From an uncultured Allobosea sp. (GTDB lineage Bacteria; Pseudomonadota; Alphaproteobacteria; Rhizobiales; Beijerinckiaceae), in assembly GCF_945956895.1 (NCBI RefSeq), contig NZ_CAMFJF010000009.1, positions 62,001 to 126,000 of the forward strand: 64,000 nt of DNA, in the 5' to 3' direction. A model generated the notes under the pieces. That model was not told the origin of the DNA. It ran no database searches and saw nothing but the letters and a program-made list of their open reading frames with translations. Position numbers and translations under genes: made by a program. Below are positions 55,122 to 63,022 of the stretch, piece after piece. The stretch's first letter is position 1, and the number at the start of each line of letters is the position of its first letter.

Positions 55122-55233
55122 GTCATCCCGGACAAGCGGCGAAGCCGCGCCGATCCGGGATCCATGCCTGAACCTATTTCGGAAGCGCTCCGGAATGGAT
55201 CCCGGGTCTCCGCTTCGCTACGCCCGGGATGAC
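55122..55233. repeat. Intergenic palindrome family, copy 11
   Basis: GTCATCCCGGACAAGC at the left, GCCCGGGATGAC at the right, inner GGATCCATGC and GGAATGGATCC. It lies between the convergent SelW-like and thiE genes. Confidence 0.86.
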
Positions 55234-55238
55234 AGCGT

Positions 55239-55853
55239 TCAGGCTGTCGCCGCGTGCTTCCGCGTCGCCGCAACCCAGGCCTTCAACCGACCCTCCGGGT
55301 CGGCGTTCAGCGTGATGTCGGTCACAGCCGCGACGATATCCGCGCCGGCCTCAAACACGCCCGGCGCCCGCTCCAGCGAGATGCCGCCGATGCCGACGAG
55401 CGGCAGGTCGCCGATGCGGCGCTTCCATTCGCCGAGCCGTTCCAGCCCCTGCGGGCCGAAGCGCATCTGCTTCAAGATCGTCGGATAGACCGGGCCGAGC
55501 GCGACATAGTCGGGCTTCGCCGCCAGCGCCCGCTCCAGCTCCGGCTCGTCATGGCTGCTGATGCCGAGCTTGAGGCCAGCCTTGCGGATCGCGCCGAGAT
55601 CGGCCTCGTCGAGATCCTCCTGGCCGAGATGGATGAAGTCGCAGCCTTCGGCGATGGCGATTTTCCAGTAATCGTTGACGACGAGCACGCAATCGGCCGC
55701 GGCGCAGAGCGTCTTCGCCCGCGCGATTTCGCGGGCGACCTCGGTCTCGGGGCGATCCTTGACGCGCAGTTGCACCAGTTTGACGCCGAGCGGCAGCATC
55801 CGCTCCAACCAGTCGGCGCTGTCGAAGATGGGATAGAACGGATCGAGCTTCAT
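55239..55853 (-). CDS. thiE: Thiamine phosphate synthase
   Basis: A 204-residue TIM-barrel enzyme joining the thiazole and pyrimidine phosphates to give thiamine phosphate. ThiE features are LVQLRVKDR, CVLVVNDYWKIAIAEGCDFIHLGQEDLD, and the phosphate-binding VGIGGISLERAPGVFEAGADIVAAVTDI. It is the last gene of thiOSGE, 14 bp after thiG. Confidence 0.92.
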   Translation of the reverse strand: MKLDPFYPIFDSADWLERMLPLGVKLVQLRVKDRPETEVAREIARAKTLCAAADCVLVVNDYWKIAIAEGCDFIHLGQEDLDEADLGAIRKAGLKLGISSHDEPELERALAAKPDYVALGPVYPTILKQMRFGPQGLERLGEWKRRIGDLPLVGIGGISLERAPGVFEAGADIVAAVTDITLNADPEGRLKAWVAATRKHAATA

Positions 55854-55867
55854 GCGTCAGCGGTCTT

Positions 55868-56638
55868 TCAGGCCAGGAAGGCTTTGCCCATCACGGGCGT
55901 GGAGGGAGCGGCCATGTCGCGCGCCTCGATCGGCTGCGCGGCGAAAGCCTGGCGGCCGGCGCGGATGGCGAGGACGAAGGCCTCGGCCATCGCGGCGGGA
56001 TCGCCAGCCTTGGCGACGGCGGTGTTGAGCAGGATGCCGTCATAGCCCATCTCCATCGCCTGCGCGGCATGCGAGGGCAGCCCGATACCGGCATCGACGA
56101 CGAGCGGCACATCCGGGAAATGCTGGCGCATGCTGCGCAGGCCATAGGGGTTGTTGAGCCCCCTGCCCGATCCGATCGGCGCGCCCCAGGGCATCAGAAC
56201 CTCGCAGCCGGCATCGAGCAGCCGCCCGCCGACGACGAGATCCTCGGTCGTGTAGGGAAAGACCTTGAAGCCGTCATCGGCGAGGATGCGGGCGGCCTCG
56301 ACCAGCGCGATCACGTCGGGCTGGAGCGTGTCGTCCTCGCCGATCACCTCGAGCTTGATCCAGTCGGTGCCGAAGACCTCGCGCGCCATCTGCGCGGTGG
56401 TCACCGCTTCCTTGACCGTGTGGCAGCCGGCCGTGTTCGGCAGAACCTTGACGCCGAGCTCGCGGATCAGCGCCCAGAAGGCCTGCCCCGCGCCGCCGGA
56501 CGATTCCCGGCGCAGCGAGACCGTGACGACCTCGGCGCCGGAGCGCTTCACCGCCTCGGCCAGGATCGCGGGCGACGGATATTGCGCCGTGCCGAGAAAC
56601 AGCGGGTTCTGCGGCTCGAAGCCATAGAACGATGCCAT
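55868..56638 (-). CDS. thiG: Thiazole synthase
   Basis: A 256-residue TIM-barrel enzyme that forms the thiazole ring from deoxyxylulose phosphate, dehydroglycine and ThiS thiocarboxylate. Family segments are [49 protein letters not shown] with the catalytic lysine, [15 protein letters not shown] and [33 protein letters not shown]. It is one base from thiS. Confidence 0.95.
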   Translation of the reverse strand: MASFYGFEPQNPLFLGTAQYPSPAILAEAVKRSGAEVVTVSLRRESSGGAGQAFWALIRELGVKVLPNTAGCHTVKEAVTTAQMAREVFGTDWIKLEVIGEDDTLQPDVIALVEAARILADDGFKVFPYTTEDLVVGGRLLDAGCEVLMPWGAPIGSGRGLNNPYGLRSMRQHFPDVPLVVDAGIGLPSHAAQAMEMGYDGILLNTAVAKAGDPAAMAEAFVLAIRAGRQAFAAQPIEARDMAAPSTPVMGKAFLA

Positions 56639-56639
56639 C

Positions 56640-56837
56640 TCAGCCTCCTTGCATCGGCGCGACGATCTCGATGCGATCGCCCTCGCTCAGGGCCGTCTCC
56701 GCGCGCTTGCGGGCCGGCACGAAATCGCCGTTCACCGCCGTCGCGACGATGCGGCCGCTGAAGCCCAGCTCGGCCAGCGCCTCGGCCAGCGTCTTCGCGG
56801 CAACGGTCTGGGGCGCGCCGTTAAGCAGCAAGGTCAT
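56640..56837 (-). CDS. thiS: Sulfur carrier protein ThiS
   Basis: A 65-residue ubiquitin-fold carrier that ends in the essential Gly-Gly (APMQGG), which is activated as a thiocarboxylate to deliver sulfur to Thi[30 protein letters not shown] is a typical ThiS core. The start overlaps thiO by 17 bp, indicating coupled translation. Confidence 0.95.
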   Translation of the reverse strand: MTLLLNGAPQTVAAKTLAEALAELGFSGRIVATAVNGDFVPARKRAETALSEGDRIEIVAPMQGG

Positions 56838-57843
56838 GCAGCATCTCCGGTGTCGCTTGCGGGCTCAGCGCCGCCTCCGTCGCCATCCGCGCCAGGGCGG
56901 GGCTGAGCAGGAAGCCATGACGATAGAGCCCGTTGACATGGATCACCCGGCCTCGACGCGTCAGCCGCGGCAGGTTGTCGGGAAAGGCGGGGCGGGCATC
57001 GGTGCCGATCTCGACCACCTCCGCCTCGGCGAAGGCCGGATGCAGCGCATAGGCCGCGCCGAGCAGTTCCAACATGGCGCGGGCGGAAATGCGGCGGCGC
57101 TCGCCGCTCTCGATCATGGTCGCGCCGACCATGAACAGCCCGTCAGCGCGCGGCACGATGTAGAGCGGGATGCGCGGATGCAGCAGCCGGACCGGCCGCG
57201 ACAGGCTGATATCGTCACTGCGCAGCAGCAGCATCTCGCCCTTGACGCCGCGCAACTCCGGCAGGACATCGCGCGCCGTGAGCCCCCGGCAGTCGAGGAC
57301 GATATCGGCGTCGAGATCCGCCGGCTCAACGGCGCTGCTGAAATGGATCGCTGCACCGTTGGCGACAAGCCGCTCGGCCAACGTGGCGATCGTCTTGCGT
57401 GGGTCGAGATGCGCCTCGCCTGCGAAGAACAGGCCGCGCGAGAAGCGCCCGGCGAGATCGGGCTCGATCCCGGCGATGGCATCGCCGTCGATCTCGTCGA
57501 AATGGCTAGTGCGCTGGCCGAAGCGTCGCAATTCCGATCGATCCCGGCTCGGAGCAACAACAAGCGTGCCGTTGCGCGCGACACCACCGGCATGGCGCTC
57601 CCACCAGTCGGCCGCCTGCTGGCCGAGCCGGACCACCGGCTCCTCGGCGCTCTCGCCCTCACACCAGGGCGCCAGCATGCCGCCGGCAAACCAGGAACAG
57701 GCCCCGGCGCCGATGCGCGGGCCGCGCTCATGGACGGTGACGTGAGCGCCACGCGCCACCAGTTCGGTCGCACAGGCCAGGCCGACGACGCCGGCGCCGA
57801 CCACCGCGACGTTCAGGCCAGACTGAAGGCGTTTCGCCGTCAT
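56821..57843 (-). CDS. thiO: Glycine oxidase ThiO
   Basis: A 340-residue FAD enzyme that oxidises glycine to the imine used by ThiG. The FAD Rossmann motif NVAVVGAGVVGLACATELVARGAHVTVHE opens the protein, and the C-terminal NGLYRHGFLLSPALARMATE is the second FAD contact. ATG 57843 is chosen; the ORF track extends into the riboswitch. It heads the operon and is controlled by the TPP riboswitch upstream. Confidence 0.92.
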   Translation of the reverse strand: MTAKRLQSGLNVAVVGAGVVGLACATELVARGAHVTVHERGPRIGAGACSWFAGGMLAPWCEGESAEEPVVRLGQQAADWWERHAGGVARNGTLVVAPSRDRSELRRFGQRTSHFDEIDGDAIAGIEPDLAGRFSRGLFFAGEAHLDPRKTIATLAERLVANGAAIHFSSAVEPADLDADIVLDCRGLTARDVLPELRGVKGEMLLLRSDDISLSRPVRLLHPRIPLYIVPRADGLFMVGATMIESGERRRISARAMLELLGAAYALHPAFAEAEVVEIGTDARPAFPDNLPRLTRRGRVIHVNGLYRHGFLLSPALARMATEAALSPQATPEMLHDLAA

Positions 57844-57846
57844 GCT

Positions 57847-57865
57847 CTTCCCTGCTCCCGGGAAG
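57847..57865 (-). promoter_or_regulatory. Hairpin covering the thiO Shine-Dalgarno sequence
   Basis: On the minus strand CTTCCC, a seven-base loop and GGGAAG form a perfect 6-bp stem. The GGGAAG arm is the ribosome binding site, three bases before the thiO ATG. This is the expected form for a riboswitch expression platform acting on translation. Confidence 0.65.
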
Positions 57866-57906
57866 GCAGCGGCCTGGGGCGCGAACGAGATGTCTGCGAG
57901 CCGAAG

Positions 57907-57990
57907 ACCGTTCCCTTCGCCGGCATTACCCGGATCAGGTACGATGGGTTGGCGCGAACCACGCCTCTCAGCCTTTCGGCACCCCAACGG
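57907..57990 (-). promoter_or_regulatory. TPP riboswitch (THI element)
   Basis: The minus strand shows the consensus blocks in order: GGGGTGCC, GCTGAGAGG, then ACCC, and GTACCTGATCCGGGTAATGC followed by CCGGCGAAGGGA. It is about 65 bp before thiO and would switch off thiOSGE when thiamine pyrophosphate is abundant. Confidence 0.96.
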
Positions 57991-58175
57991 ACGGCTTCAA
58001 TCTAATGACTGCGCCGGGCAGGAGCAAGGCGAACTGGCGCAGAGCTCCCTTGCAGCAGCCTTCAGTCGAGCCGCCGCCCCCTTCCGCCGTCTCGCTCACT
58101 CCATGAGCGATGGAGTGCTCTACGACCGTCGCGGCACGCATTCACAAGCATGGCAAAGGAAGTTGCCGACAAGGC

Positions 58176-58205
58176 TTGTCAAACGGCTCTGCAATCAGGC
58201 ATAGA
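58176..58205 (+). promoter_or_regulatory. Putative promoter of tRNA-Ser
   Basis: TTGTCA and CATAGA, spaced 18 bp, end ten bases before the tRNA. The -10 match is modest. The rest of 57991-58175 shows no gene. Confidence 0.35.
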
Positions 58206-58215
58206 GCCTCTCGCC

Positions 58216-58306
58216 GGAGACGTGGCCGAGAGGCTGAAGGCACTCGTTTGCTAAATGAGCATACCCCACAAGGGTATCGAGGGTTCGAATCCCTCCGTCT
58301 CCGCCA
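58216..58306 (+). tRNA. tRNA-Ser (anticodon GCT)
   Basis: Acceptor stem GGAGACG pairs with CGTCTCC, the anticodon loop TTGCTAA gives GCT inside a CTCGT/ATGAG stem, a long variable arm (CATACCCCACAAGGGTATC) is present as in all serine tRNAs, and the T arm contains GGTTCGAATCC. The CCA end is encoded. The integrase gene begins about 100 bp downstream, so the 3' end is the likely phage attachment site. Confidence 0.97.
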
Positions 58307-58311
58307 CTTCC

Positions 58312-58337
58312 CTTCAAGCCTCTGAAATCCCTTGAAG
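58312..58337. repeat. Inverted repeat in the attachment region
   Basis: CTTCAAG and CTTGAAG, separated by 12 bases, directly after the tRNA. It could be an integrase or excisionase site. The position next to the tRNA end supports an att role but not a specific one. Confidence 0.45.
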
Positions 58338-58338
58338 A

Positions 58339-58360
58339 CCGTTGATACACAACGGCTTTT
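58339..58360 (+). terminator. Possible tRNA-Ser terminator
   Basis: CCGTTG, loop ATACA, CAACGG, then CTTTT. The 6-bp stem is perfect but short. It may instead be part of the attachment region. Confidence 0.4.
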
Positions 58361-58371
58361 CCCATACCTCT

Positions 58372-58391
58372 GCTACAAAGTTTGCTACAAA
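58372..58391 (+). repeat. Direct repeats GCTACAAA, candidate integrase arm sites
   Basis: GCTACAAA occurs twice at 12-bp spacing just before the integrase start codon. Paired short direct repeats next to a tyrosine integrase are typical of arm-type binding sites. Confidence 0.45.
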
Positions 58392-58413
58392 ATCGCCTCT
58401 GGCAGAGGGTTTC

Positions 58414-60132
58414 ATGGCCGGCAAAATCAGGAACCTGCTCCCGCGTAATGGGCGCTATTATGCTCGCCTTACCGTCCCTGCTTTGCTTCGTCCGATCGTC
58501 GGTAAGCGCGAACTGACTGAGCCCCTGGGAGCCGACCGGACTGTCGCGATTCGCCTGCTATCATCTGCGATTCATCGCATGCAGATGGAATTGGATCAGG
58601 CCCGCGACCGCGTGGCTGCCCTTAGCCCTTCCGCACCCTCCCGGCGTCGCCCCATGAGCGTGCGGCAGATGGCCCTTGCCCACTTCGACCGCGAGCTTCA
58701 GCGCGACGACACAGCCCGCAGCCTGCCGAACGGCTATGACCCGGCGCATGAGGCGAAATTCCGCCCGACCTACTATTACGCGCTCAAGCGTGCCGCGAGC
58801 GGCGGCGCCGAGGACGACGAGCTTGCCGCCCTAATCCAATGGGCTGTTGACGAGTTCGCGAATGATGGTAGCCCCGTCCCTGCAAAAGGCACCGAGGAAT
58901 GGCGCTCTCTCGCCCGGATGCTCGCCGGCGTGAAGGCTGAATCGATTGAAAATCAGAACCGCCGCGACCGTGGGGAAGCGGACGCCCCGCCAAAGCACCC
59001 AATGCTGATCCCGGCGACGGAACTGCCCTCGACAACCGCCGATCCTTTGCGCGTCCGCATCATCAGCCCGGACAGCGCGAAGGCCCTCTCCGTCGTCCTG
59101 TCGGCGATGATGACAGAGAAGCAGGGCAAGCCCGGCACCGTCTATGAGTATGAAGTCGCCGTGCGCATGTTCGAGGAATTCCTAGGCGAGGCGAAGCCGG
59201 CCTATCGGATCACTCGGCAGGATGTCCTGGCCTACAAGAACGCCCTGCTCGAAACGCCCGCAAACTACACCAAGCGCTTCCCCGACAAGACGCTCCCCGA
59301 GACGATCCGGCTCAACAAGGCACGGAAAGAGCCCTTCCCTACACTCAACGCCACAACCATCAACGACAAATGGCTATCCCGGCTGAGCGCGCTTCTGACA
59401 TGGTGCGTCAACAACAGCGTCATTCCCGACAACCCGGCGAAGGGCGTGCGCGTGGATCAGAGCAACCGCGACCCTGACGACGACCGCGACTATTTCCGCG
59501 ACGCCGACCTTCAGAAGATATTCGCGGCGCCCCTGTTTGATCCCTCGCCAAAGCTGACGGAAAAGCGTTGGGCGCTGCTCATAGCGCTCTACTCCGGCAT
59601 GAGGGCATCGGAGATCGCCCAACTTCGCCTCGATAGCATCAGCGAAGTTCGCGGCGTGCTGGCATTCGCCGTGGAAGAGAAGACGAAGAACAAACAGTCG
59701 CGGCGGCTGGTCCCGGTGCACCGGACGCTGCTCGCGCTCGGCCTGCATGACCGCATCGCTCAACTGCGGAGGAACGGCACCGACCGCCTGTTCCCCGATT
59801 GGTTCCGGGATGGGCAAGCCATGATGCAGAGCGCGGAAGGAAAGAAGCGCGCCGTAAACCAGCCCTACAGTCAGTTTATCCCGCGCTGGTTCAATCGCAC
59901 CTATCTCCCGAAGGTCGGCATTCACGACCAGAACAAGGTATTCCACTCGTTCCGGCACACTTTAAAGACGGCACTAAAGCTCGCCGGCGTGCCCAAATCG
60001 GTTCGCGATGAGATCGCAGGGCAGGATGATCGCTCGGCTGGCGCCGGCTACGAGCACGAAACCTCGCTCGACGTGCTGAAGGAGGCTCTTGACCGTGTGG
60101 CCTATGATTTGCCGGAACTTAAGGCAACGTAA
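58414..60132 (+). CDS. Tyrosine-type site-specific integrase
   Basis: A 572-residue recombinase that would insert the element at the tRNA-Ser gene. The N-terminus (RNGRYYARLTVPALLRPIVGKREL) is of the DUF6538 type found in many alphaproteobacterial integrases. Catalytic motifs are visible: Arg in LYSGMRASEIAQLRL, the HxxR motif HSFRHT, and a late tyrosine in GAGYEHETSLDVL. ATG 58414 follows AGAGG and is chosen over 58342. It is long for the class because of an extended N-terminal half. Confidence 0.92.
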   Translation: MAGKIRNLLPRNGRYYARLTVPALLRPIVGKRELTEPLGADRTVAIRLLSSAIHRMQMELDQARDRVAALSPSAPSRRRPMSVRQMALAHFDRELQRDDTARSLPNGYDPAHEAKFRPTYYYALKRAASGGAEDDELAALIQWAVDEFANDGSPVPAKGTEEWRSLARMLAGVKAESIENQNRRDRGEADAPPKHPMLIPATELPSTTADPLRVRIISPDSAKALSVVLSAMMTEKQGKPGTVYEYEVAVRMFEEFLGEAKPAYRITRQDVLAYKNALLETPANYTKRFPDKTLPETIRLNKARKEPFPTLNATTINDKWLSRLSALLTWCVNNSVIPDNPAKGVRVDQSNRDPDDDRDYFRDADLQKIFAAPLFDPSPKLTEKRWALLIALYSGMRASEIAQLRLDSISEVRGVLAFAVEEKTKNKQSRRLVPVHRTLLALGLHDRIAQLRRNGTDRLFPDWFRDGQAMMQSAEGKKRAVNQPYSQFIPRWFNRTYLPKVGIHDQNKVFHSFRHTLKTALKLAGVPKSVRDEIAGQDDRSAGAGYEHETSLDVLKEALDRVAYDLPELKAT

Positions 60133-60220
60133 CGTTAGAAGCGGCTCAGCCAGCGATGACCCGCTTTCCTAATCGTGATTTGACGCTAAAAGGCAACGAC
60201 TACGCACGGAGCCCTGACCT

Positions 60221-60847
60221 ATGAATTCGGCCCTTGAGTTCGTTTCACAGAATATTGGCGTGATCGGCGGATGGACCGCCGTTTTCACGGTTTTTTGCGG
60301 CATCACTGCGTGGGTTGCGAATTTTGTAGCCAATCGCAGCATGGAAAAACACAAATCTACGTTAAACTCCGACCTGGAAACGCACAAATCTTCACTTTCT
60401 CAAAAAACTGAAGCATTGAAATCGGAGCTTAATCAGAGCGCAGAGCGACTTAAACTTGATCTGAAGAAACAAGAGATCATCTTTAACAAAGAAATTGATT
60501 GCTTTTCTGCATTCGCAAAATTAAGGAGATCTGTTTTTCCGAAAGCAAATTACCCTGATTACGATTCCTATGATGCCAGCGTCGATATAAATGACAATCT
60601 TTTCAAGATTGAACAATTGATTGAAGATTTTGAAATATCCCATGGAGTCGCCTTGCGAGAAGACGCCAGAATTATGCTAGAGAGCTGCAAACAGATTTGT
60701 TCAAATTACAAATTTGAACGCTTTGACAACCCAGAAAGAACGTTGTCAAAGCAGGCCGAAGAAGGTGCTTTCGAACTTATGCGGAAATTGACCGAAGTCG
60801 AATCAGCCATGCATCGATCGATTAAAACTTGGGATGCACCTAAGTAG
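60221..60847 (+). CDS. Membrane-anchored coiled-coil protein, prophage cargo
   Basis: A 208-residue protein I do not recognise. It has one N-terminal membrane helix (VIGGWTAVFTVFCGITAWVANFVA), then a long charged coiled coil (about residues 42-90, with repeats such as HKSTLNSDLETHKSSLSQKTE), then a helical domain. The gene is much richer in A and T than its flanks and has its own terminator-like hairpin, so it is probably a separately expressed accessory gene. Membrane anchor plus coiled coil is seen in superinfection-exclusion and defence proteins, but the function is unknown. Confidence 0.75.
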   Translation: MNSALEFVSQNIGVIGGWTAVFTVFCGITAWVANFVANRSMEKHKSTLNSDLETHKSSLSQKTEALKSELNQSAERLKLDLKKQEIIFNKEIDCFSAFAKLRRSVFPKANYPDYDSYDASVDINDNLFKIEQLIEDFEISHGVALREDARIMLESCKQICSNYKFERFDNPERTLSKQAEEGAFELMRKLTEVESAMHRSIKTWDAPK

Positions 60848-60868
60848 GATTTTGATCCTAATTTCTAT
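60845..60868 (+). terminator. Terminator-like hairpin after the cargo gene
   Basis: TAGGAT, loop TTTG, ATCCTA, followed by an AT-rich tract AATTTCTATT. It starts at the stop codon. The stem is perfect but weak. Confidence 0.45.
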
Positions 60869-60898
60869 TGCTCCGCGATTCCATGTGTGAGACAATTC

Positions 60899-60918
60899 TT
60901 CACCGTTAAATTGGTGAA
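60899..60918 (+). repeat. Hairpin at the portal ribosome binding site
   Basis: TTCACC, eight-base loop, GGTGAA. The right arm overlaps the GAAGG Shine-Dalgarno sequence of the portal gene, so it could reduce translation or be a protein-binding site. Confidence 0.4.
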
Positions 60919-60927
60919 GGTTGAGTT

Positions 60928-62166
60928 GTGTTCCGCGAGTTAGTCGGCAGCGTAAGGAAGTCACTCGGATTTCAGTTCGACCGGAAGGCAATCCCAGCTT
61001 CTGATCCTGCGTTCTCTGAGCTATTCGGCGCGCTGCCGACTGCCTCCGGTGTTTCGGTTACTCCGCATACCGCCCTTCGCGTCCCGGCTGTCTTTCATGC
61101 GATCAGGCTGATCTCTGAGAACGCCGGCTCAATCCCGTTTAAGGTCTATCGCGACGGCAGCAAGGAAGCCGCGAAGGATCACCCCGCCTATCGGCTCGTC
61201 CACAATCGCGCCGCCGACCATCTCAGCGCTGCCCAGTTCCGCACGGACCTGACTTGGGACGCGCTGCTTCATGGTGCTGGCTTCGCGCAGGTGATCCGCA
61301 CCGATGATGGTCGCCCGTATGCGTTCCGATATCTGCCGCCCGGCACCTGCCGTCGCGAGATCGATGATTTCGGCGAGCCCTATTTCATCGTCACGCTGAA
61401 GGATCGCCGTCAGGTCCGGCTCTCTACTCGTGATGTGCTCTATCTGCCGGCGCCCGGTTACACCTCGCCCGTCAACCTCGGCAGGGAGGCTATCGGCGTT
61501 GCGATGCTCTTGGAGCGTCACGCCGCCAAGTTCTTCGGCTCTGGCGCCCGCCCGTCCGGCGTCCTCTGGAACGAGAACAAGGTTCCAGACAATGACAAGG
61601 GCAGCACTGTCGTCGGCAACATGCTCGCCGATTATCGCAAGGCCTTCCTCGGCGAAGGAGATTCCCGGCCGCTGATCCTTCAGGGCGGCTGGCGCTACCA
61701 GGCCGCGACGATGAACAGCACCGACGCGCAGTTCATCGAAAACCGCGTTGAGCAGACCCGCGAGATTGCCCGCCTCTTCGGCGTCCCGCCGACCATGCTT
61801 TTCGACCTTTCGGACGGCACCTACGCCAACACCGAGCAGATGGAAGCCAGTTTCCAGCGCGTTGCGCTTCGGCCGTGGCTCGACCGCTGGCAGGACGCCT
61901 ATGCGACCGTGCTGCTCACCGAGGACGAGCAGGACGAATTCTACATTGAAGCCGTCATTGACGACCTTCAGCGCGCCGACGCGAAGGCCAAGGCGGAAGT
62001 CTTCAGCAAGCATCGCGCGGCCGGCAACGTCACCGCGAATGAGGTTCGCGCCACTATGAACATGCCGGCCCTGCCGGGTGGTGATGTGCTGGCGAACCCC
62101 TTCACCACGACCGGCGACACCGCCGGCAGCAATGACAACCCCGACACCGGAAAGGACGCCGCTTGA
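60928..62166 (+). CDS. HK97-family phage portal protein
   Basis: A 412-residue portal monomer; twelve would form the DNA-entry vertex of the capsid. Family features are SVTPHTALRVPAVFHAIRLISENAGSIPFKVYR, the GREAIGVAMLLERHAAKFFGSGARPSGVL segment and IARLFGVPPTMLFDLSDGTYANTEQMEASF. It starts at GTG with GAAGG seven bases upstream. Its TGA overlaps the TTG start of the next gene. No terminase gene precedes it, which is unusual. Confidence 0.94.
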   Translation: MFRELVGSVRKSLGFQFDRKAIPASDPAFSELFGALPTASGVSVTPHTALRVPAVFHAIRLISENAGSIPFKVYRDGSKEAAKDHPAYRLVHNRAADHLSAAQFRTDLTWDALLHGAGFAQVIRTDDGRPYAFRYLPPGTCRREIDDFGEPYFIVTLKDRRQVRLSTRDVLYLPAPGYTSPVNLGREAIGVAMLLERHAAKFFGSGARPSGVLWNENKVPDNDKGSTVVGNMLADYRKAFLGEGDSRPLILQGGWRYQAATMNSTDAQFIENRVEQTREIARLFGVPPTMLFDLSDGTYANTEQMEASFQRVALRPWLDRWQDAYATVLLTEDEQDEFYIEAVIDDLQRADAKAKAEVFSKHRAAGNVTANEVRATMNMPALPGGDVLANPFTTTGDTAGSNDNPDTGKDAA

Positions 62167-62525
62167 GCGACGTTACGACCGTCGCATTCTTCGGCGACGC
62201 AGAGCACTCCTTTGCACTGACGCCATGGGCGCAGCTTGAACTTGAGAAGCTAACCGGCATCGGCATGGGCGCGCTGTGTCTTCGGCTTCCGCAGGGCGAT
62301 TTCCGCATTGTCGAGATCGTCGAGACCATCCGGCTCGCGTTGATCGGTGGCGGTATGGCTCCGCAGGCTGCCGCACATCTTGTCGAGACCTACGCCAAGC
62401 CCCGCCCCATCGGCGAGACGTTCCCGCTCGCGGTTCGCATCCTTTACCGGCTCTGGAATGGCAAGGACCCGGAGTCCGAAGCCGAGGGCCAGGACGACGA
62501 CCCGCTCATGGTGTCCGATGTCTGA
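62163..62525 (+). CDS. GTA-gp10-like phage protein (tail assembly chaperone family)
   Basis: A 120-residue protein. It resembles the family called GTA-gp10/Phage_TAC_11: FALTPWAQLELEKLTGIGMGALCLRL, then IVEIVETIRLALIGGGMAPQAAAHLVETY and RPIGETFPLAVRILYRLWNG. It starts at TTG overlapping the portal stop codon and overlaps the protease gene by eight bases, so it is translated within the head-gene cluster. In gene transfer agents this gene normally lies in the tail region after the capsid, so its position here is odd. Confidence 0.78.
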   Translation: MSDVTTVAFFGDAEHSFALTPWAQLELEKLTGIGMGALCLRLPQGDFRIVEIVETIRLALIGGGMAPQAAAHLVETYAKPRPIGETFPLAVRILYRLWNGKDPESEAEGQDDDPLMVSDV

Positions 62526-63012
62526 GCGCCTTGAGATCAAGGCCGTGCTCTCGATCGACGACGCCGGCACCATCACCGGGAACGCATGGCCTTTCGGCAG
62601 CGCTGATAGCGTCGGAGACATCATCACCAAGGGCGCCTTCAACATCCTCGGCGAAGACACGCCGATGCTGCTTCAGCACGATCCCGGCCAGCCTGTCGGC
62701 ATCTGGAACGAGATCACCGAAACTGCTGACGGCCTTCAGGTGAAGGGGCGCCTCTTCATTGAGGAAAGCCAGCGCGCCCGCGCCGTCCGCTCCATGGTGA
62801 AGAGTGGCCTCATCTCCGGCCTGTCCATTGGCTTCCGCCCCATCGAGGCGAAGCAGCGCGGCCGGAACCGCATCATTTCCAAGCTCGACCTCTTCGAAAT
62901 CTCTGTCGTCCGCAATCCGGCCCATCCCAAGGCCCGGATCACGAACGCCAAGGACGCCACGGCTGCCATTGCCGAGGCAATCAACCGCGCCGCCGTGGCG
63001 CTCAATCCCTGA
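62518..63012 (+). CDS. HK97-family prohead protease
   Basis: A 164-residue serine protease that trims the capsid protein during head maturation. ALLWNHD-type region reads MLLQHDPGQPVGIWNEI, giving the histidine. The serine motif is KSGLISGLSIGFRPIEAK, and the segment DLFEISVVRNPAHPKARI matches family ends (EISVVxxPAxxxA). ATG 62518 overlaps the previous gene by eight bases; the ORF track start at 62347 is too long. It precedes the capsid gene in normal HK97 order. Confidence 0.92.
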   Translation: MSERLEIKAVLSIDDAGTITGNAWPFGSADSVGDIITKGAFNILGEDTPMLLQHDPGQPVGIWNEITETADGLQVKGRLFIEESQRARAVRSMVKSGLISGLSIGFRPIEAKQRGRNRIISKLDLFEISVVRNPAHPKARITNAKDATAAIAEAINRAAVALNP

Positions 63013-63022
63013 AAGGACCAAC

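Noticed and set aside
17018-55233. The dispersed repeats as a CRISPR array or as Rho-independent terminators
   Set aside because: Copies are far apart with no regular spacers, so not CRISPR. They have no T-tracts at either end, so they are not classic terminators.
54716-55273. 185-codon minus-strand frame over the SelW-like gene and a repeat
   Set aside because: It runs through the palindromic repeat and opposite a gene with clear family motifs, so it is a chance frame.
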